Below, piece after piece: positions 1-8,363 of a stretch of 64,000 nucleotides of DNA. The DNA lies in the NCBI GenBank assembly GCA_965279705.1, contig OZ257257.1, positions 3,286,001 to 3,350,000 on the forward strand, written 5' to 3'. How positions within the stretch are numbered: the stretch's first letter is position 1; each line of letters begins with the position of its first letter. The translations under genes were made by a program, and so were the position numbers. The notes beneath the pieces were generated by a model that saw only the letters and a program-made list of their open reading frames with translations, ran no database searches and was not told where the DNA came from. This DNA is from Stagnimonas sp965279705. Its GTDB lineage: Bacteria; Pseudomonadota; Gammaproteobacteria; Nevskiales; Nevskiaceae.

Positions 1-535
1 TGGGTGCCGCGACCCAGACCGCATCCGGCCCGCTCAGTGTGGCCGTCGCGGGCCCCTGCCAGCCCGCCACGGCTTGCAGCTGGCCATCCTGAAACCGGAA
101 CAGACCATCGGCCGCCACGTACAGCGCGCCCGTCCCAGGCTCTTCGGCCATCCCGCTGACCTTGCCCACGTCCATGCCGCCGACCGTGACCACATTGAAG
201 CGGCCGCCCTCGTACACCGCGAGATTCTTGATGGTGCCAACCCAGAGCCGCCCGGCCCGATCGACATGCAGGCGCGAGATCCAGCTCGATTTCAGCGCGG
301 GCGTATCGGCCTGGCGAAAGGTTTCAAAGTTGAGGCCGTCAAAACGCGCCAAGCCATTCTCGGTGCCGATCCACCAATAGCCCTGTGCATCGCGGGCCAT
401 GTCGTGCACGGAAATCTGCGGCAGCCCGGCCTCCTGCCCCCAGCTTTGAAACGACAGCGCCCGCAGCGGCATTTCCGGCGGGATCGCCCAAGCGGAAACT
501 GAGCCATACATCAGGGCCCAAAACAGCGAACGCAC
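1..535 (-). CDS. Two-component-regulator-propeller sensor protein, N-terminal part (cut by window edge)
   Basis: This is the first ~178 codons of a larger gene running off the left edge. I chose the GTG at 535 because it gives a convincing signal peptide (VRSLFWALMYGSVSAWA); an internal ATG at 511 would cut that peptide. The mature part contains tandem propeller blades: GYWWIGTENGLARFDG at residues 52-67, a second blade with GRLWVGTIKNLAVY near 95, and a third with GALYVAADGLFRF near 140. Such Reg_prop blades form the periplasmic sensor of large histidine kinases or diguanylate cyclases, so a transmembrane segment and a signalling domain are expected beyond the window. The output domain cannot be seen. 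Confidence 0.8.
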   Translation of the reverse strand, partial: MRSLFWALMYGSVSAWAIPPEMPLRALSFQSWGQEAGLPQISVHDMARDAQGYWWIGTENGLARFDGLNFETFRQADTPALKSSWISRLHVDRAGRLWVGTIKNLAVYEGGRFNVVTVGGMDVGKVSGMAEEPGTGALYVAADGLFRFQDGQLQAVAGWQGPATATLSGPDAVWVAAP

Positions 536-582
536 GACAGTCGAGAAGGCGTTAGGCAAGCGGCGATGAGCTGTGTGGTGTG

Positions 583-607
583 CTCACTGCAACCCGTTTG
601 CAGTGAG
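583..607. repeat. 10-bp inverted repeat between the AEC gene and the sensor gene
   Basis: Arms CTCACTGCAA (583-592) and TTGCAGTGAG (598-607) are perfectly complementary around a 5-nt loop. The hairpin lies between the stop of the AEC transporter gene (672) and the start of the propeller sensor gene (535), both on the minus strand. No T-run follows on the minus strand, so a canonical intrinsic terminator is unlikely. It may be an operator for the sensor gene or a weak transcription barrier. Confidence 0.5.
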
Positions 608-671
608 CGAGGGTGCCGATCTCTGGGGTCGGCTTGCTCGAAATACTAGCAGCGTCCAAGCCCCGCCGGAA

Positions 672-1571
672 TCAACCCAGCAGCAGGTTCCACAACGGCA
701 CCGTCGCCAGCGACAACACAATGCCGACGCCAACCACTGTATTGGCGAGTTTGGGGGCCAGACCCGACTGCTGCGCGAGGATGCCTGCCGAGATCATCGG
801 CGCGGTGGCGGCCTGCAATACGCCCACTTCGAACGGGATGCCGCTCACGCCCAGCACGCGGCCGGTAGCAAACACCAGCAGCGGCGCAGCGAGCATCTTC
901 CAGCCGAGGCCAGCGGCCATCGGCGCAAGGTTGGCGCGGATATCCGCCGGCTTGAACTGCAAGCCCACCGCGAACAGCGCCAAGGGCGACAGCGTGGTGC
1001 CGATGCGATGCAGCAAGTCATCCACCAGCACCGGCCAGCCGCCCGCAGCGCCCACCGCAAAGCCCGCCAGCATGGCGATGAAGGGCGGGAAGCGCGCGAC
1101 CTTGAGCAGCACTGCGCCCACGCTCGTTGCCGTGCCGGAATACCAGGCGGCGACGAACACGCCAACCGTGGAGAGCGCCAGGAAAGACCCGGCCTGATCG
1201 GCCAGCACGGCCGCACCCAGATGATCCTTGCCTTGCAGCGCCTCGATCAGCGGGATGCCCGTGAACGAGGTGTTGCCGAACCCCGCCACCAGCACCAGCG
1301 CGCCGATGACGCCGCGCGACCAGCCCGCCGCACGGCCTACCAGCCACAGCACCGCGGCCGACCCAAGCGCCGTGCCCCACATCGCCATCACCGGAAACCA
1401 CAAGCCTGGTTCCAGATGCAGCTTGGGGATCAGCTCCAGCACCAGCGCCGGAAAGGCAATGTTGAGCACCCAACCATTCAAGCCCGGCACCCAGTCGCTG
1501 GCCTCGGGCTTGATGCGCACCGTCAGTGCGCCGAGCAACATGCACACGCCGAGCAGGATCAAGGCACTCAT
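672..1571 (-). CDS. AEC-family (auxin efflux carrier type) transporter
   Basis: A 299-residue, very hydrophobic inner-membrane protein with about ten predicted segments in two halves, as in the AEC/bile-acid-transporter fold. The family signature region GFGNTSFTGIPL is present near residue 110, and the second half contains LSPLALFAVGLQF. Bacterial AEC proteins export or import organic acids such as malate, malonate or lactate. Its start overlaps the stop of the upstream FAD-linked dehydrogenase by 4 nt (ATGA, 1568-1571), so the two are translationally coupled. This suggests that the carrier moves the 2-hydroxyacid substrate of that enzyme. The substrate itself cannot be read from the sequence. 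Confidence 0.85.
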   Translation of the reverse strand: MSALILLGVCMLLGALTVRIKPEASDWVPGLNGWVLNIAFPALVLELIPKLHLEPGLWFPVMAMWGTALGSAAVLWLVGRAAGWSRGVIGALVLVAGFGNTSFTGIPLIEALQGKDHLGAAVLADQAGSFLALSTVGVFVAAWYSGTATSVGAVLLKVARFPPFIAMLAGFAVGAAGGWPVLVDDLLHRIGTTLSPLALFAVGLQFKPADIRANLAPMAAGLGWKMLAAPLLVFATGRVLGVSGIPFEVGVLQAATAPMISAGILAQQSGLAPKLANTVVGVGIVLSLATVPLWNLLLG

Positions 1572-3067
1572 GCGCGGCGCACCAGTTGATCAAGCCCGAA
1601 GCTACGCGGATTGAGGATGTGCGCGGGGTCGCGCTGGCGCTTCGCCGCGACGAGTTCGGCCACCACCTGCGGGCTGGCGCGCTCGGCGAAGGCTGCACCC
1701 CACTTGCTGCCCACGCCATGCTCGGCGCTGAAGGTGCCACGGTGCGCAGCGGTGACGTCGAACACCAGTTTGACGAGTGCATCGGGGTGCGCCTGCACCG
1801 GCTGCTCGCGCGTGCCCAGCAGATGCAGATGCGCGCCGCCGACACCGGCGTGGCCGAAGGCGATGAATTGAACCTGCGGATGTTGTTGTTTCAATGCCGC
1901 TTCGAGCGCAGCGAGGTAGTCACCGAAGACTTCAACCGGGGTCGCGGTATCGAAGGCGAGACGGCCGCCACCGAGCGCCTTCATGGCGTGGTTGCTGGCC
2001 TCGGTGATCGAATGGCGGATGGCTTTCAGCGCCTTCAGCGGTGCATAGCCAAGCGCGTCGTCGGGCTGCTGCAGCGTCTCGGTGAGAAAGCTGTAGAGAT
2101 GCGCGGCAAGCTCTTCGCCCGCGTCATCGCTCTTCACTTGCAGCAGCAGATAGAACGGCGCCTGCGGATCGCGCGCGAACGGCCAGCGGAACGCCTCGCC
2201 CTTGAGCGCACGCACCAGCGCCATCGCGCTGGCGCTGATGAACTCGAACTCTTCCACGTCGGCGCCGAATACGTCCCGCGCCAGCGCCAGCACGCGCATG
2301 GCCGCAGGCATGTCGGCAACAGGAATGAGTGCTGCCTCGCGGTGCACCGGCAGGCAATGCAGGCGCAGCACCAGTCGCGTGATGACGCCGAGCACGCCCT
2401 GAGTGCCGATCAGGCCCTGCTGTACATCGGGCGCGGCGGAGTCTATGGCGAGTACCTGCGGTGCGGGCGCGAACCACTGCGGGCCAGTTTGCGCACCGGT
2501 CTCGCTGCCATCGGCCCAGAGGCCCCAAGCCGTCTCGCAGAGATGCGCAGCGGTGCCGTAGCAGACCGCGTTGGCACCGGCCGAACCATTGGCGACACAA
2601 GCGCCCACCGTCGCGGCACTGGTCGAGCCCATCTCCATCGGCCAGACCAGGCCGTGTGCTTCGAGCGCCGCATTGAGCGTGTCGACCGGCACGGCAGCTT
2701 CGACCTCGGCACGCTGCGCGGCCACATCAATCGAGAGGATGCGATTGAGCTTTTCGAGCGAAAGCACGGTCTCGCCCTCGGGCCGCTGAGCCTCCACCAA
2801 GCCCGTTCGGCCAGCGCTCAGCACCAATGGGTTGTGCGACACCTGCGAAGCGCGTAGCACTTCGGCGATCTCCGCGGGATTGGCCGGCAACAGCACACGC
2901 GACGTATAGCCCGGTGCGCCGCGCTCGGGCGTGGCATAGCGGGCAAGGGCTTCAGGCTGGGTGAGGCTGGCGATGCCAGGCGGAGGGGCGATCACGGGGC
3001 GCGGCGGGGATGTAGGGGCGATGGCGCTATTGTCCTCGCAGCGGCACGCCGCTGCACGCCAATTCAA
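1568..3067 (-). CDS. FAD-binding D-2-hydroxyacid dehydrogenase (lactate/glycolate oxidase-like)
   Basis: Up to 499 residues. It has an N-terminal PCMH-type FAD-binding domain (VLLPANPAEIAEVLR, then GRTGLVEAQ and MGSTSAATVGACVANGSAG) and a C-terminal FAD-oxidase domain. The metal/active-site motifs GHAGVGGAHLHLL and AEHGVGSKW are both present, as in D-lactate, D-2-hydroxyglutarate and glycolate (GlcD) dehydrogenases. The first ~30 residues are not typical of the family, and a GTG at 2995 (VIAPPPGIASL) is a plausible alternative start. It overlaps the AEC transporter gene by 4 nt. No FeS domain is fused, so it is shorter than Dld/FeS fusion proteins. The exact substrate is uncertain. Confidence 0.85.
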   Translation of the reverse strand: MNWRAAACRCEDNSAIAPTSPPRPVIAPPPGIASLTQPEALARYATPERGAPGYTSRVLLPANPAEIAEVLRASQVSHNPLVLSAGRTGLVEAQRPEGETVLSLEKLNRILSIDVAAQRAEVEAAVPVDTLNAALEAHGLVWPMEMGSTSAATVGACVANGSAGANAVCYGTAAHLCETAWGLWADGSETGAQTGPQWFAPAPQVLAIDSAAPDVQQGLIGTQGVLGVITRLVLRLHCLPVHREAALIPVADMPAAMRVLALARDVFGADVEEFEFISASAMALVRALKGEAFRWPFARDPQAPFYLLLQVKSDDAGEELAAHLYSFLTETLQQPDDALGYAPLKALKAIRHSITEASNHAMKALGGGRLAFDTATPVEVFGDYLAALEAALKQQHPQVQFIAFGHAGVGGAHLHLLGTREQPVQAHPDALVKLVFDVTAAHRGTFSAEHGVGSKWGAAFAERASPQVVAELVAAKRQRDPAHILNPRSFGLDQLVRRA

Positions 3068-3150
3068 ACCCTCCGTGCGATTGGTGCATCCTTTGTCATC
3101 GACATGCAGTCGGCCAAGGCCGACCCTCCTTTCTCTAGCCGGTCCTACTC

Positions 3151-4980
3151 ATGACGCTCCGACTCTCCGCTGCGCTGCCGCTGCTCGCCCTGCTGATGAC
3201 AGCCTGTGCACAAGCCCCTGTTGTCACGCCCGTTGCGCCTGTTGCTGCCGCACCCGCCGCACCTGCCAAGGTGGCGCCGACGCCGGCCGAATCGCTGAAG
3301 CAGCTGTTTGCCGACTACTGGGATGAGGGCTTGCAGCTCAATCCCTTGCGCGCGACCTTTGTTGGCGACAACCGCTACAACGACCTTCTGCCCAATACCC
3401 TGACGGCCGAGTTCCGCGCGCAGTCGCTGGCCTTCGACCAGAAGTGGCGCGCGCGCGTCGCGGCGGTGGATACCGCAGTGCTCGGCGAACAGGACAAGCT
3501 GAGCGTGCAGATGTTCCTCGCTGGCCGCGATGAGGATATCGAGGGATATCGCTTTCCCGACTATTTGCAGCCGATCAACCAGTTCTATTCCTTCCCCAAT
3601 CAATTGGCACAGCTCGGCTCCGGCACCTCGGCGCAGCCGTTCAAGACTGTCAAGGACTACGACGACTGGGCCAAGCGCGCGGCACTCATCCCGGCGCTGT
3701 TCACACAGGCCATCGCCAACATGCGCGAGGGTGTGAAGGCCGGTGTGGTGCAACCGAAAGTGCTGATGGTGAAGGTGCTGCCGCAGCTCGACGCGCTGAT
3801 CTCGGCCGACCCCACCAAGACGCTGTTCTACAAGCCGATCACGGCGCTGCCGGCAGATTTCAGCGCGGCTGACAAAGCCCGCCTCACTGCCGACTACACA
3901 GCACTCATCAGCAAGACGCTGATGCCCGCCTACAGCGAGCTGCGCAATTACATCCGCGATGAATACCTGCCCAAGACCCGCGAAACCGTGGGCCTCAATG
4001 CGCTGCCGGATGGCGCCGCCTGGTACGCCTACAACGTCAAGAGCACGACCACCACCGACCTCACACCCGCACAGATTCACCAGATCGGCCTCGATGAAGT
4101 GGCGCGCATCCAGGGCGAGATGAAGAAGATCATCAAGCAGCTCAAGTTCAAGGGCGACCTCAAGGCCTTCTTCAAGTTTCTCGACACCGACAAGCGCTTC
4201 ATCTTCAAGGACGAACCGGCGCTGCTCGCCTACTTTGAAGACCTGCGTAAAAAGGTCGAGCCGGGTGCGGCGCGCCTGTTTGCGCTGCAGCCCAAGGCCG
4301 CATTCGAGATTCGTCCGGTGGAGACTTTCCGCAACAAGTCCGCCGCTGGTGGCAGCTATCAATCGCCGAGCGAAGACGGCAGCCGCCCCGGCGTTTTCTA
4401 CGTCAACACCTACGACCTACCCAGCCGCAAGATCTGGGATGCCGAGGATCTGTATCTGCACGAGGCGGTGCCCGGCCATCACTTCCAGATCGCACTCGCG
4501 CAGGAGCTGACCGACCTGCCGAAGTTCCGCCGCTTCGGCGGTGCCACCGCGTATGTCGAAGGCTGGGGCCTCTACGCCGAATCGCTGGGCAAGGAGCTGG
4601 GCGTGTATCAGGACCCTTACGACTACTTCGGCTATCTGCAGAACGAGCTCTGGCGCGCGATCCGCCTGGTGGTCGACACCGGCCTGCATGACAAGGGCTG
4701 GATCCGCAAGCAGGTCATCGACTACATGCTGAATAACTCGGCGCAGAGCGAGACGCAGGCGGTGTCTGAAGCCGAGCGCTACATGGCGATTCCCGGGCAG
4801 GCGCTGGCCTACAAGATCGGCGAACTGAAGATCAAGGAACTGCGGCTGCGCGCCGAGAAAACACTGGGGCCGAAGTTCGACATCCGCGCCTTTCATCGGG
4901 AGGTGTTGAAAGACGGCGCGGTGCCGCTCGACGTGCTCGACGGCAAGATCAGCCGCTGGATTGCCGCCGGCGGCGCCTGA
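3151..4980 (+). CDS. DUF885 family lipoprotein, putative zinc metallopeptidase
   Basis: A 609-residue protein with a lipoprotein signal peptide ending in LLMTAC (Cys19), then an Ala/Pro-rich linker and a DUF885 domain over most of its length. The conserved metal-site motif HEAVPGHH lies near residue 435, followed by a downstream glutamate in YVEGWGLYAE. This arrangement resembles the HExxH...E pattern of gluzincins. DUF885 proteins are mostly uncharacterised; a peptidase activity is inferred from the motif. It is transcribed divergently from the dehydrogenase/AEC pair across an 83-bp gap and ends 3 bp before the convergent MocR gene. Confidence 0.85.
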   Translation: MTLRLSAALPLLALLMTACAQAPVVTPVAPVAAAPAAPAKVAPTPAESLKQLFADYWDEGLQLNPLRATFVGDNRYNDLLPNTLTAEFRAQSLAFDQKWRARVAAVDTAVLGEQDKLSVQMFLAGRDEDIEGYRFPDYLQPINQFYSFPNQLAQLGSGTSAQPFKTVKDYDDWAKRAALIPALFTQAIANMREGVKAGVVQPKVLMVKVLPQLDALISADPTKTLFYKPITALPADFSAADKARLTADYTALISKTLMPAYSELRNYIRDEYLPKTRETVGLNALPDGAAWYAYNVKSTTTTDLTPAQIHQIGLDEVARIQGEMKKIIKQLKFKGDLKAFFKFLDTDKRFIFKDEPALLAYFEDLRKKVEPGAARLFALQPKAAFEIRPVETFRNKSAAGGSYQSPSEDGSRPGVFYVNTYDLPSRKIWDAEDLYLHEAVPGHHFQIALAQELTDLPKFRRFGGATAYVEGWGLYAESLGKELGVYQDPYDYFGYLQNELWRAIRLVVDTGLHDKGWIRKQVIDYMLNNSAQSETQAVSEAERYMAIPGQALAYKIGELKIKELRLRAEKTLGPKFDIRAFHREVLKDGAVPLDVLDGKISRWIAAGGA

Positions 4981-4983
4981 GAT

Positions 4984-6384
4984 TCACATCATTGCCGAGG
5001 CGACTGCAGGCTGCTCGTGCAGCGCATCGGCAATGAGTTCCAGCGAGTGACGGCAGTCGTGCAGGGTGGCGCTACCGCCCAGGCAGACGCGCACCGCCTC
5101 ACGCGGCGTGCCGCTCACCACGAAGGCATCGCTGCCCACCACGCCCACACCGCGTGAGCGCAGGTGGGTGGCGAAGTCGATGCGGCTCCACGGCGGCGGC
5201 AGCTTCAGCCAGAGGTGAAAGGCATCGGGCTGCGAGACATAACTCCCGCGCGGCAACAGATCAGCAGCCAGCCGCTGCCGTACCTGCGATTCGCGACGGA
5301 TGGCATGCAGCATCACGTCCGCTGAGCCGTCGTTGATCCAGCGAGTGGCGAGTGCGACGGTGAGGGGTGCCGCCATGATCGTCGTCGCGCGCATCGTCGA
5401 GACCAAGCGCTTGCTGGCACGTGCATCCGGCGCCACCAGATAGCCAATGCGCAGACCCGCGCCGAGATGCTTGGCGAGGCCGGTGACGTAATAAGTGAGC
5501 TCCGGTGCCAGCGTCGCAAGGGGTGCGATGGGGATGGTTGGCAACAGGCCGTAGGCATCGTCCTCGATGATCGCGATGCCGTACTGGTTGGCAATGCGCG
5601 CGATGGTCTCGCGCCGCTTCAGCGACATGGTCTGCGTGGTCGGGTTCTGAATGGTCGGGTTGCAATACAGCGCCTTGGGGCGGTGCACGCGGCAGGCGGT
5701 CTCGAACTCGTGCGGCACGATGCCTTCGCCATCTACCGGCAGGCCGTGCAGCTTGATGCCGAACTGCGCGCTGAGCGCCTTCACGCCGGGGTAGGTGATC
5801 TCTTCGCAACACATGACCTCACCGGGCCGCACGAGGGTGCTGAAAAGCGCGACCAGTGCGCTCTGTATGCCGGGGCAGACCAGCACGCGATCGCGGCTCA
5901 GTTTGGGCAGCAAGGGAGCCAGCCAGCGCGCACCGGCATCGCGCTCGGCCTCGCTGCCGCCGAACTCCTGATAGCGCAGCAGCGTCGCCAGATCGTGTTG
6001 CGCCAGCAGCTCGCTCACGCCACGGCGCAGGCGCGTTTGCAGTGCAGCGTCCTGCGGCTCGGGCGGCAGGTTCATGGTCATTTCCACCAGCCCGACGCTG
6101 CGCGCGCTGCGATTGCTGAGTGCAGCAGCCGTCGCGCGAATGAAGCTGCCTTGCCCCGCCTTGCTATCGATCAAGCCGCGCGCCTGCGCCTCTGCATAGC
6201 CGCGCGCGGCAGTGGTGTAGTTGAGGCCGAGTTCGAGCGCCAGCACACGCAGCGGTGGCAAGCGGTCTTGCGCCGTGAAACGGCCACTGCGGATGTCTTC
6301 CGCAATCGCATCGGCCAGCGCCAGATACGCCGGCTTATCGCTGGCTTCCAGATTCAATTTCCAGCGGCGGGCTTTTTCAGGCAT
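4984..6384 (-). CDS. MocR/PdxR-type GntR regulator with aminotransferase-like domain
   Basis: 466 residues from the ATG at 6384. An N-terminal GntR winged helix (about residues 12-85, DIRSGRFTAQDRLPPLRVLALELGLNYTTAARGY) is joined to a fold-type I PLP domain (about 110-460). PLP-site residues are visible: the EDDAYG motif, the NPT...NPT segment, and the Schiff-base lysine in TGLAKHLGAGLRIGYL near residue 300. MocR proteins use PLP as a ligand-sensing group and normally act on the divergent neighbour. Here that neighbour is the Nit1C cluster 388 bp away, so it is the best candidate for the cluster's regulator. That is inferred from position and from the repeated sites between the genes. Confidence 0.88.
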   Translation of the reverse strand: MPEKARRWKLNLEASDKPAYLALADAIAEDIRSGRFTAQDRLPPLRVLALELGLNYTTAARGYAEAQARGLIDSKAGQGSFIRATAAALSNRSARSVGLVEMTMNLPPEPQDAALQTRLRRGVSELLAQHDLATLLRYQEFGGSEAERDAGARWLAPLLPKLSRDRVLVCPGIQSALVALFSTLVRPGEVMCCEEITYPGVKALSAQFGIKLHGLPVDGEGIVPHEFETACRVHRPKALYCNPTIQNPTTQTMSLKRRETIARIANQYGIAIIEDDAYGLLPTIPIAPLATLAPELTYYVTGLAKHLGAGLRIGYLVAPDARASKRLVSTMRATTIMAAPLTVALATRWINDGSADVMLHAIRRESQVRQRLAADLLPRGSYVSQPDAFHLWLKLPPPWSRIDFATHLRSRGVGVVGSDAFVVSGTPREAVRVCLGGSATLHDCRHSLELIADALHEQPAVASAMM

Positions 6385-6412
6385 GGCGATCGACCGTATG
6401 TAGCAGCAGTGA

Positions 6413-6435
6413 TTGATTGCATGAAGTGCGATCAA
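6413..6435. promoter_or_regulatory. Candidate MocR operator, site A
   Basis: Imperfect inverted repeat: TTGATTGCAT (6413-6422), 3-nt spacer, GTGCGATCAA (6426-6435). The arms match at 8 of 10 positions. It lies about 30-50 bp upstream of the MocR start codon, where it could mediate autoregulation. Confidence 0.5.
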
Positions 6436-6571
6436 TGCAGGCGACGTGATGGCGGACCCTGCTCCAAACCCTGATGCAATCACCACGCCATCGCACAGCG
6501 CGCCAGCCTGGTGCACCTGCACTTTATTGGCGTGAATGCCCTGCGTACGGCGGGCCATCACAGCAGCCAAC

Positions 6572-6593
6572 TGATTGCATTCGTATGCGATCA
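6572..6593. promoter_or_regulatory. Candidate MocR operator, site B
   Basis: Imperfect inverted repeat: TGATTGCAT (6572-6580), 4-nt spacer, ATGCGATCA (6585-6593), with one mismatch. It is nearly the same sequence as site A. The two centres are about 158 bp apart, close to fifteen helical turns, so both would face the same side of the DNA. Confidence 0.5.
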
Positions 6594-6772
6594 ATCGGCA
6601 AGCCGCGTTCTGTGCGCGAAGAAAAAATCCAGCAAAACCATCCACTCCGCGGCGTGATTGCAACTTGATCGGATGCGCCTTGCAGCGGGCGGTACATCGG
6701 TTGCGGTCTGGTGTGGTGCAGCAGCGCAAAAAACTTTCGCCCCGCCCCAGCAATCCTTCAGGAGTGACACCG

Positions 6773-7255
6773 ATGCCCACACCGACCATGCCCGCAACCA
6801 AGAAGGGCGATTTCTTCGTCGATTACGAGAACAAGTTGTTTGAAGACGTGAAAGCCAAGCCGGGCGAAAAAGCGCTGGTCACCTTTCACACCGTCGCGTT
6901 TGAAGGCTCGATCGGCCTCGTCAACATCCTGCAAGCCAAGCGCCTACAGCGTAAAGGTTTCGAGACCGCGATTCTGCTCTACGGCCCCGGCGTCACGCTC
7001 GGCATCCAGCGCGGCTTCCCCACCATCGGCGATGAGGCCTTCCCCGGCGCGCAGAACTTTTCGGGCCAGCTCAATGCGTTCATGAGCGAAGGCGGCAAGG
7101 TGTATTGCTGTCGCTTCGCGTTGCAGATGCTCTACGGCCACGGCGAGCACTCGCTGCTGCCCGGCATCATCCCGATCAGCCCGCTGGATGTGCTTGATCT
7201 GATCCTGATTAACCGCAACGACAACGCTTTCATGATCCACACCTGGACCGTGTGA
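6773..7255 (+). CDS. nitB: NitB: MSMEG_0572/Sll0783 family nitrogen-starvation response protein
   Basis: 160 residues. The ATG at 6773 is preceded by a good ribosome site (AGGAG at 6760-6764); the open frame continues upstream but lacks family similarity there. The body (FFVDYENKLFEDV, ILLYGPGVTLGIQRGFP, LLPGIIPISPLDVLDLILINR) matches the small conserved protein that opens Nit1C clusters in mycobacteria, cyanobacteria and proteobacteria. Its biochemical role is unknown. Its fold looks like the DsrE/small alpha-beta type, which is my reading only. It is the first gene of a tight seven-gene operon. Confidence 0.85.
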   Translation: MPTPTMPATKKGDFFVDYENKLFEDVKAKPGEKALVTFHTVAFEGSIGLVNILQAKRLQRKGFETAILLYGPGVTLGIQRGFPTIGDEAFPGAQNFSGQLNAFMSEGGKVYCCRFALQMLYGHGEHSLLPGIIPISPLDVLDLILINRNDNAFMIHTWTV

Positions 7256-7268
7256 GTCGCTTCGCGCC

Positions 7269-8363
7269 ATGACGAACAAGATCGTCCGCGCCGCCGCTGT
7301 CCAGCTCAATCCGGTGCTGGACAGCGCCGACGGCACCATCGCCAAGGTGCTGCATGCCATTGCCGATGGAGCGCGCCAGGGCGTGCAGCTGATGGTGTTT
7401 CCCGAAACCGTCGTTCCGTATTACCCCTACTTCAGTTTCGTCACGCCCGCCGTGACGATGGGCGCTGCCCACCTCAAGTTGTACGAGTACTCGCCGACCA
7501 TTCCGGGGCCGATGACGGATGCGATTGGTGCCGCTGCCAAGGCTCACAACATGGTCGTCGTGCTGGGCGTGAACGAGCGCGATCACGGCACGCTCTACAA
7601 CGCGCAGGTCGTCTTCGATGTCGATGGCCACATCGCGCTCAAACGCCGCAAGATCACGCCGACGTATCACGAGCGCATGGTCTGGGGCATGGGCGATGGC
7701 AGCGGCCTGCGCACGGTGCAAACCGCCGTCGGCAACATTGGCGCGCTCGCCTGCTGGGAGCACTACAACCCCCTCGCGCGCTATGCGCTGATGACGCAGC
7801 ACGAAGAGATTCACTGCTCACAGTTTCCGGGCTCGCTGGTCGGGCCAATCTTTGCCGATCAGATGGAAGTCACCATGCGCCATCACGCGCTGGAGTCCGG
7901 CTGCTTCGTGGTCAATGCCACCGCCTGGCTCACCGATGCGCAGAAGGCCTCGCAAGCGCCCACACCAGAGCTGCTTAAAGCCTTCAGTGGCGGCTGCTAC
8001 ACGGCGATCATCTCGCCTGAAGGCAAGCATCTTGCCGAACCGTTGCGCGACGGCGAAGGCATGGTGATTGCCGATCTCGATTTCGCGCTCATCACCAAGC
8101 GCAAGCGGATGATGGACAGCGTTGGGCACTACGCGCGGCCGGAGTTGCTGAGTCTCAATGTCGATATGCGCGTAACTGCGCCTGCGCGGCTAACTAACGC
8201 ACCTATCGCTTCGCCGAAGTCCGTTGAAGCGCCCCGCGCCGACCCCCGCGACCTCGAAGACATGCAGCAAATCGCCGCCCTCATGCGCCAGCCGCAGTCC
8301 GCTGATGGCGCGCAAGGTGCATATCTCAATGCCATCGCTCAAATGCTGGAGAAAGCGCCATGA
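7269..8363 (+). CDS. nitC: NitC: Nit1-type nitrilase
   Basis: 364 residues. The nitrilase catalytic triad is readable: Glu46 in FPETVVPYY, Lys128 in KRRKITP, and Cys162 in ALACWEHYNPL. The Glu/Lys/Cys contexts are those of true nitrilases (nitrile to carboxylate plus ammonia) and not of amidases or ureidopropionases. In this cluster type the enzyme has been linked to use of cyanide as a nitrogen source, and close relatives hydrolyse small nitriles. It begins 13 bp after nitB, and its stop overlaps the next start by 4 nt. Confidence 0.93.
   Translation: MTNKIVRAAAVQLNPVLDSADGTIAKVLHAIADGARQGVQLMVFPETVVPYYPYFSFVTPAVTMGAAHLKLYEYSPTIPGPMTDAIGAAAKAHNMVVVLGVNERDHGTLYNAQVVFDVDGHIALKRRKITPTYHERMVWGMGDGSGLRTVQTAVGNIGALACWEHYNPLARYALMTQHEEIHCSQFPGSLVGPIFADQMEVTMRHHALESGCFVVNATAWLTDAQKASQAPTPELLKAFSGGCYTAIISPEGKHLAEPLRDGEGMVIADLDFALITKRKRMMDSVGHYARPELLSLNVDMRVTAPARLTNAPIASPKSVEAPRADPRDLEDMQQIAALMRQPQSADGAQGAYLNAIAQMLEKAP

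Larger units (their letters stand above)
6385..6772. promoter_or_regulatory. Divergent regulatory region between the MocR gene and nitB
   Basis: This 388-bp non-coding stretch contains several copies of a TGATTGCAT word: two as imperfect palindromes (6413-6435 and 6572-6593), one inverted copy as TGATGCAATCA (6472-6482), and one as GTGATTGCA ending at 6661. The length, the symmetric motifs and the placement between a MocR regulator and its divergent operon are typical of MocR-controlled promoters. I could not assign definite -35/-10 boxes. Confidence 0.6.
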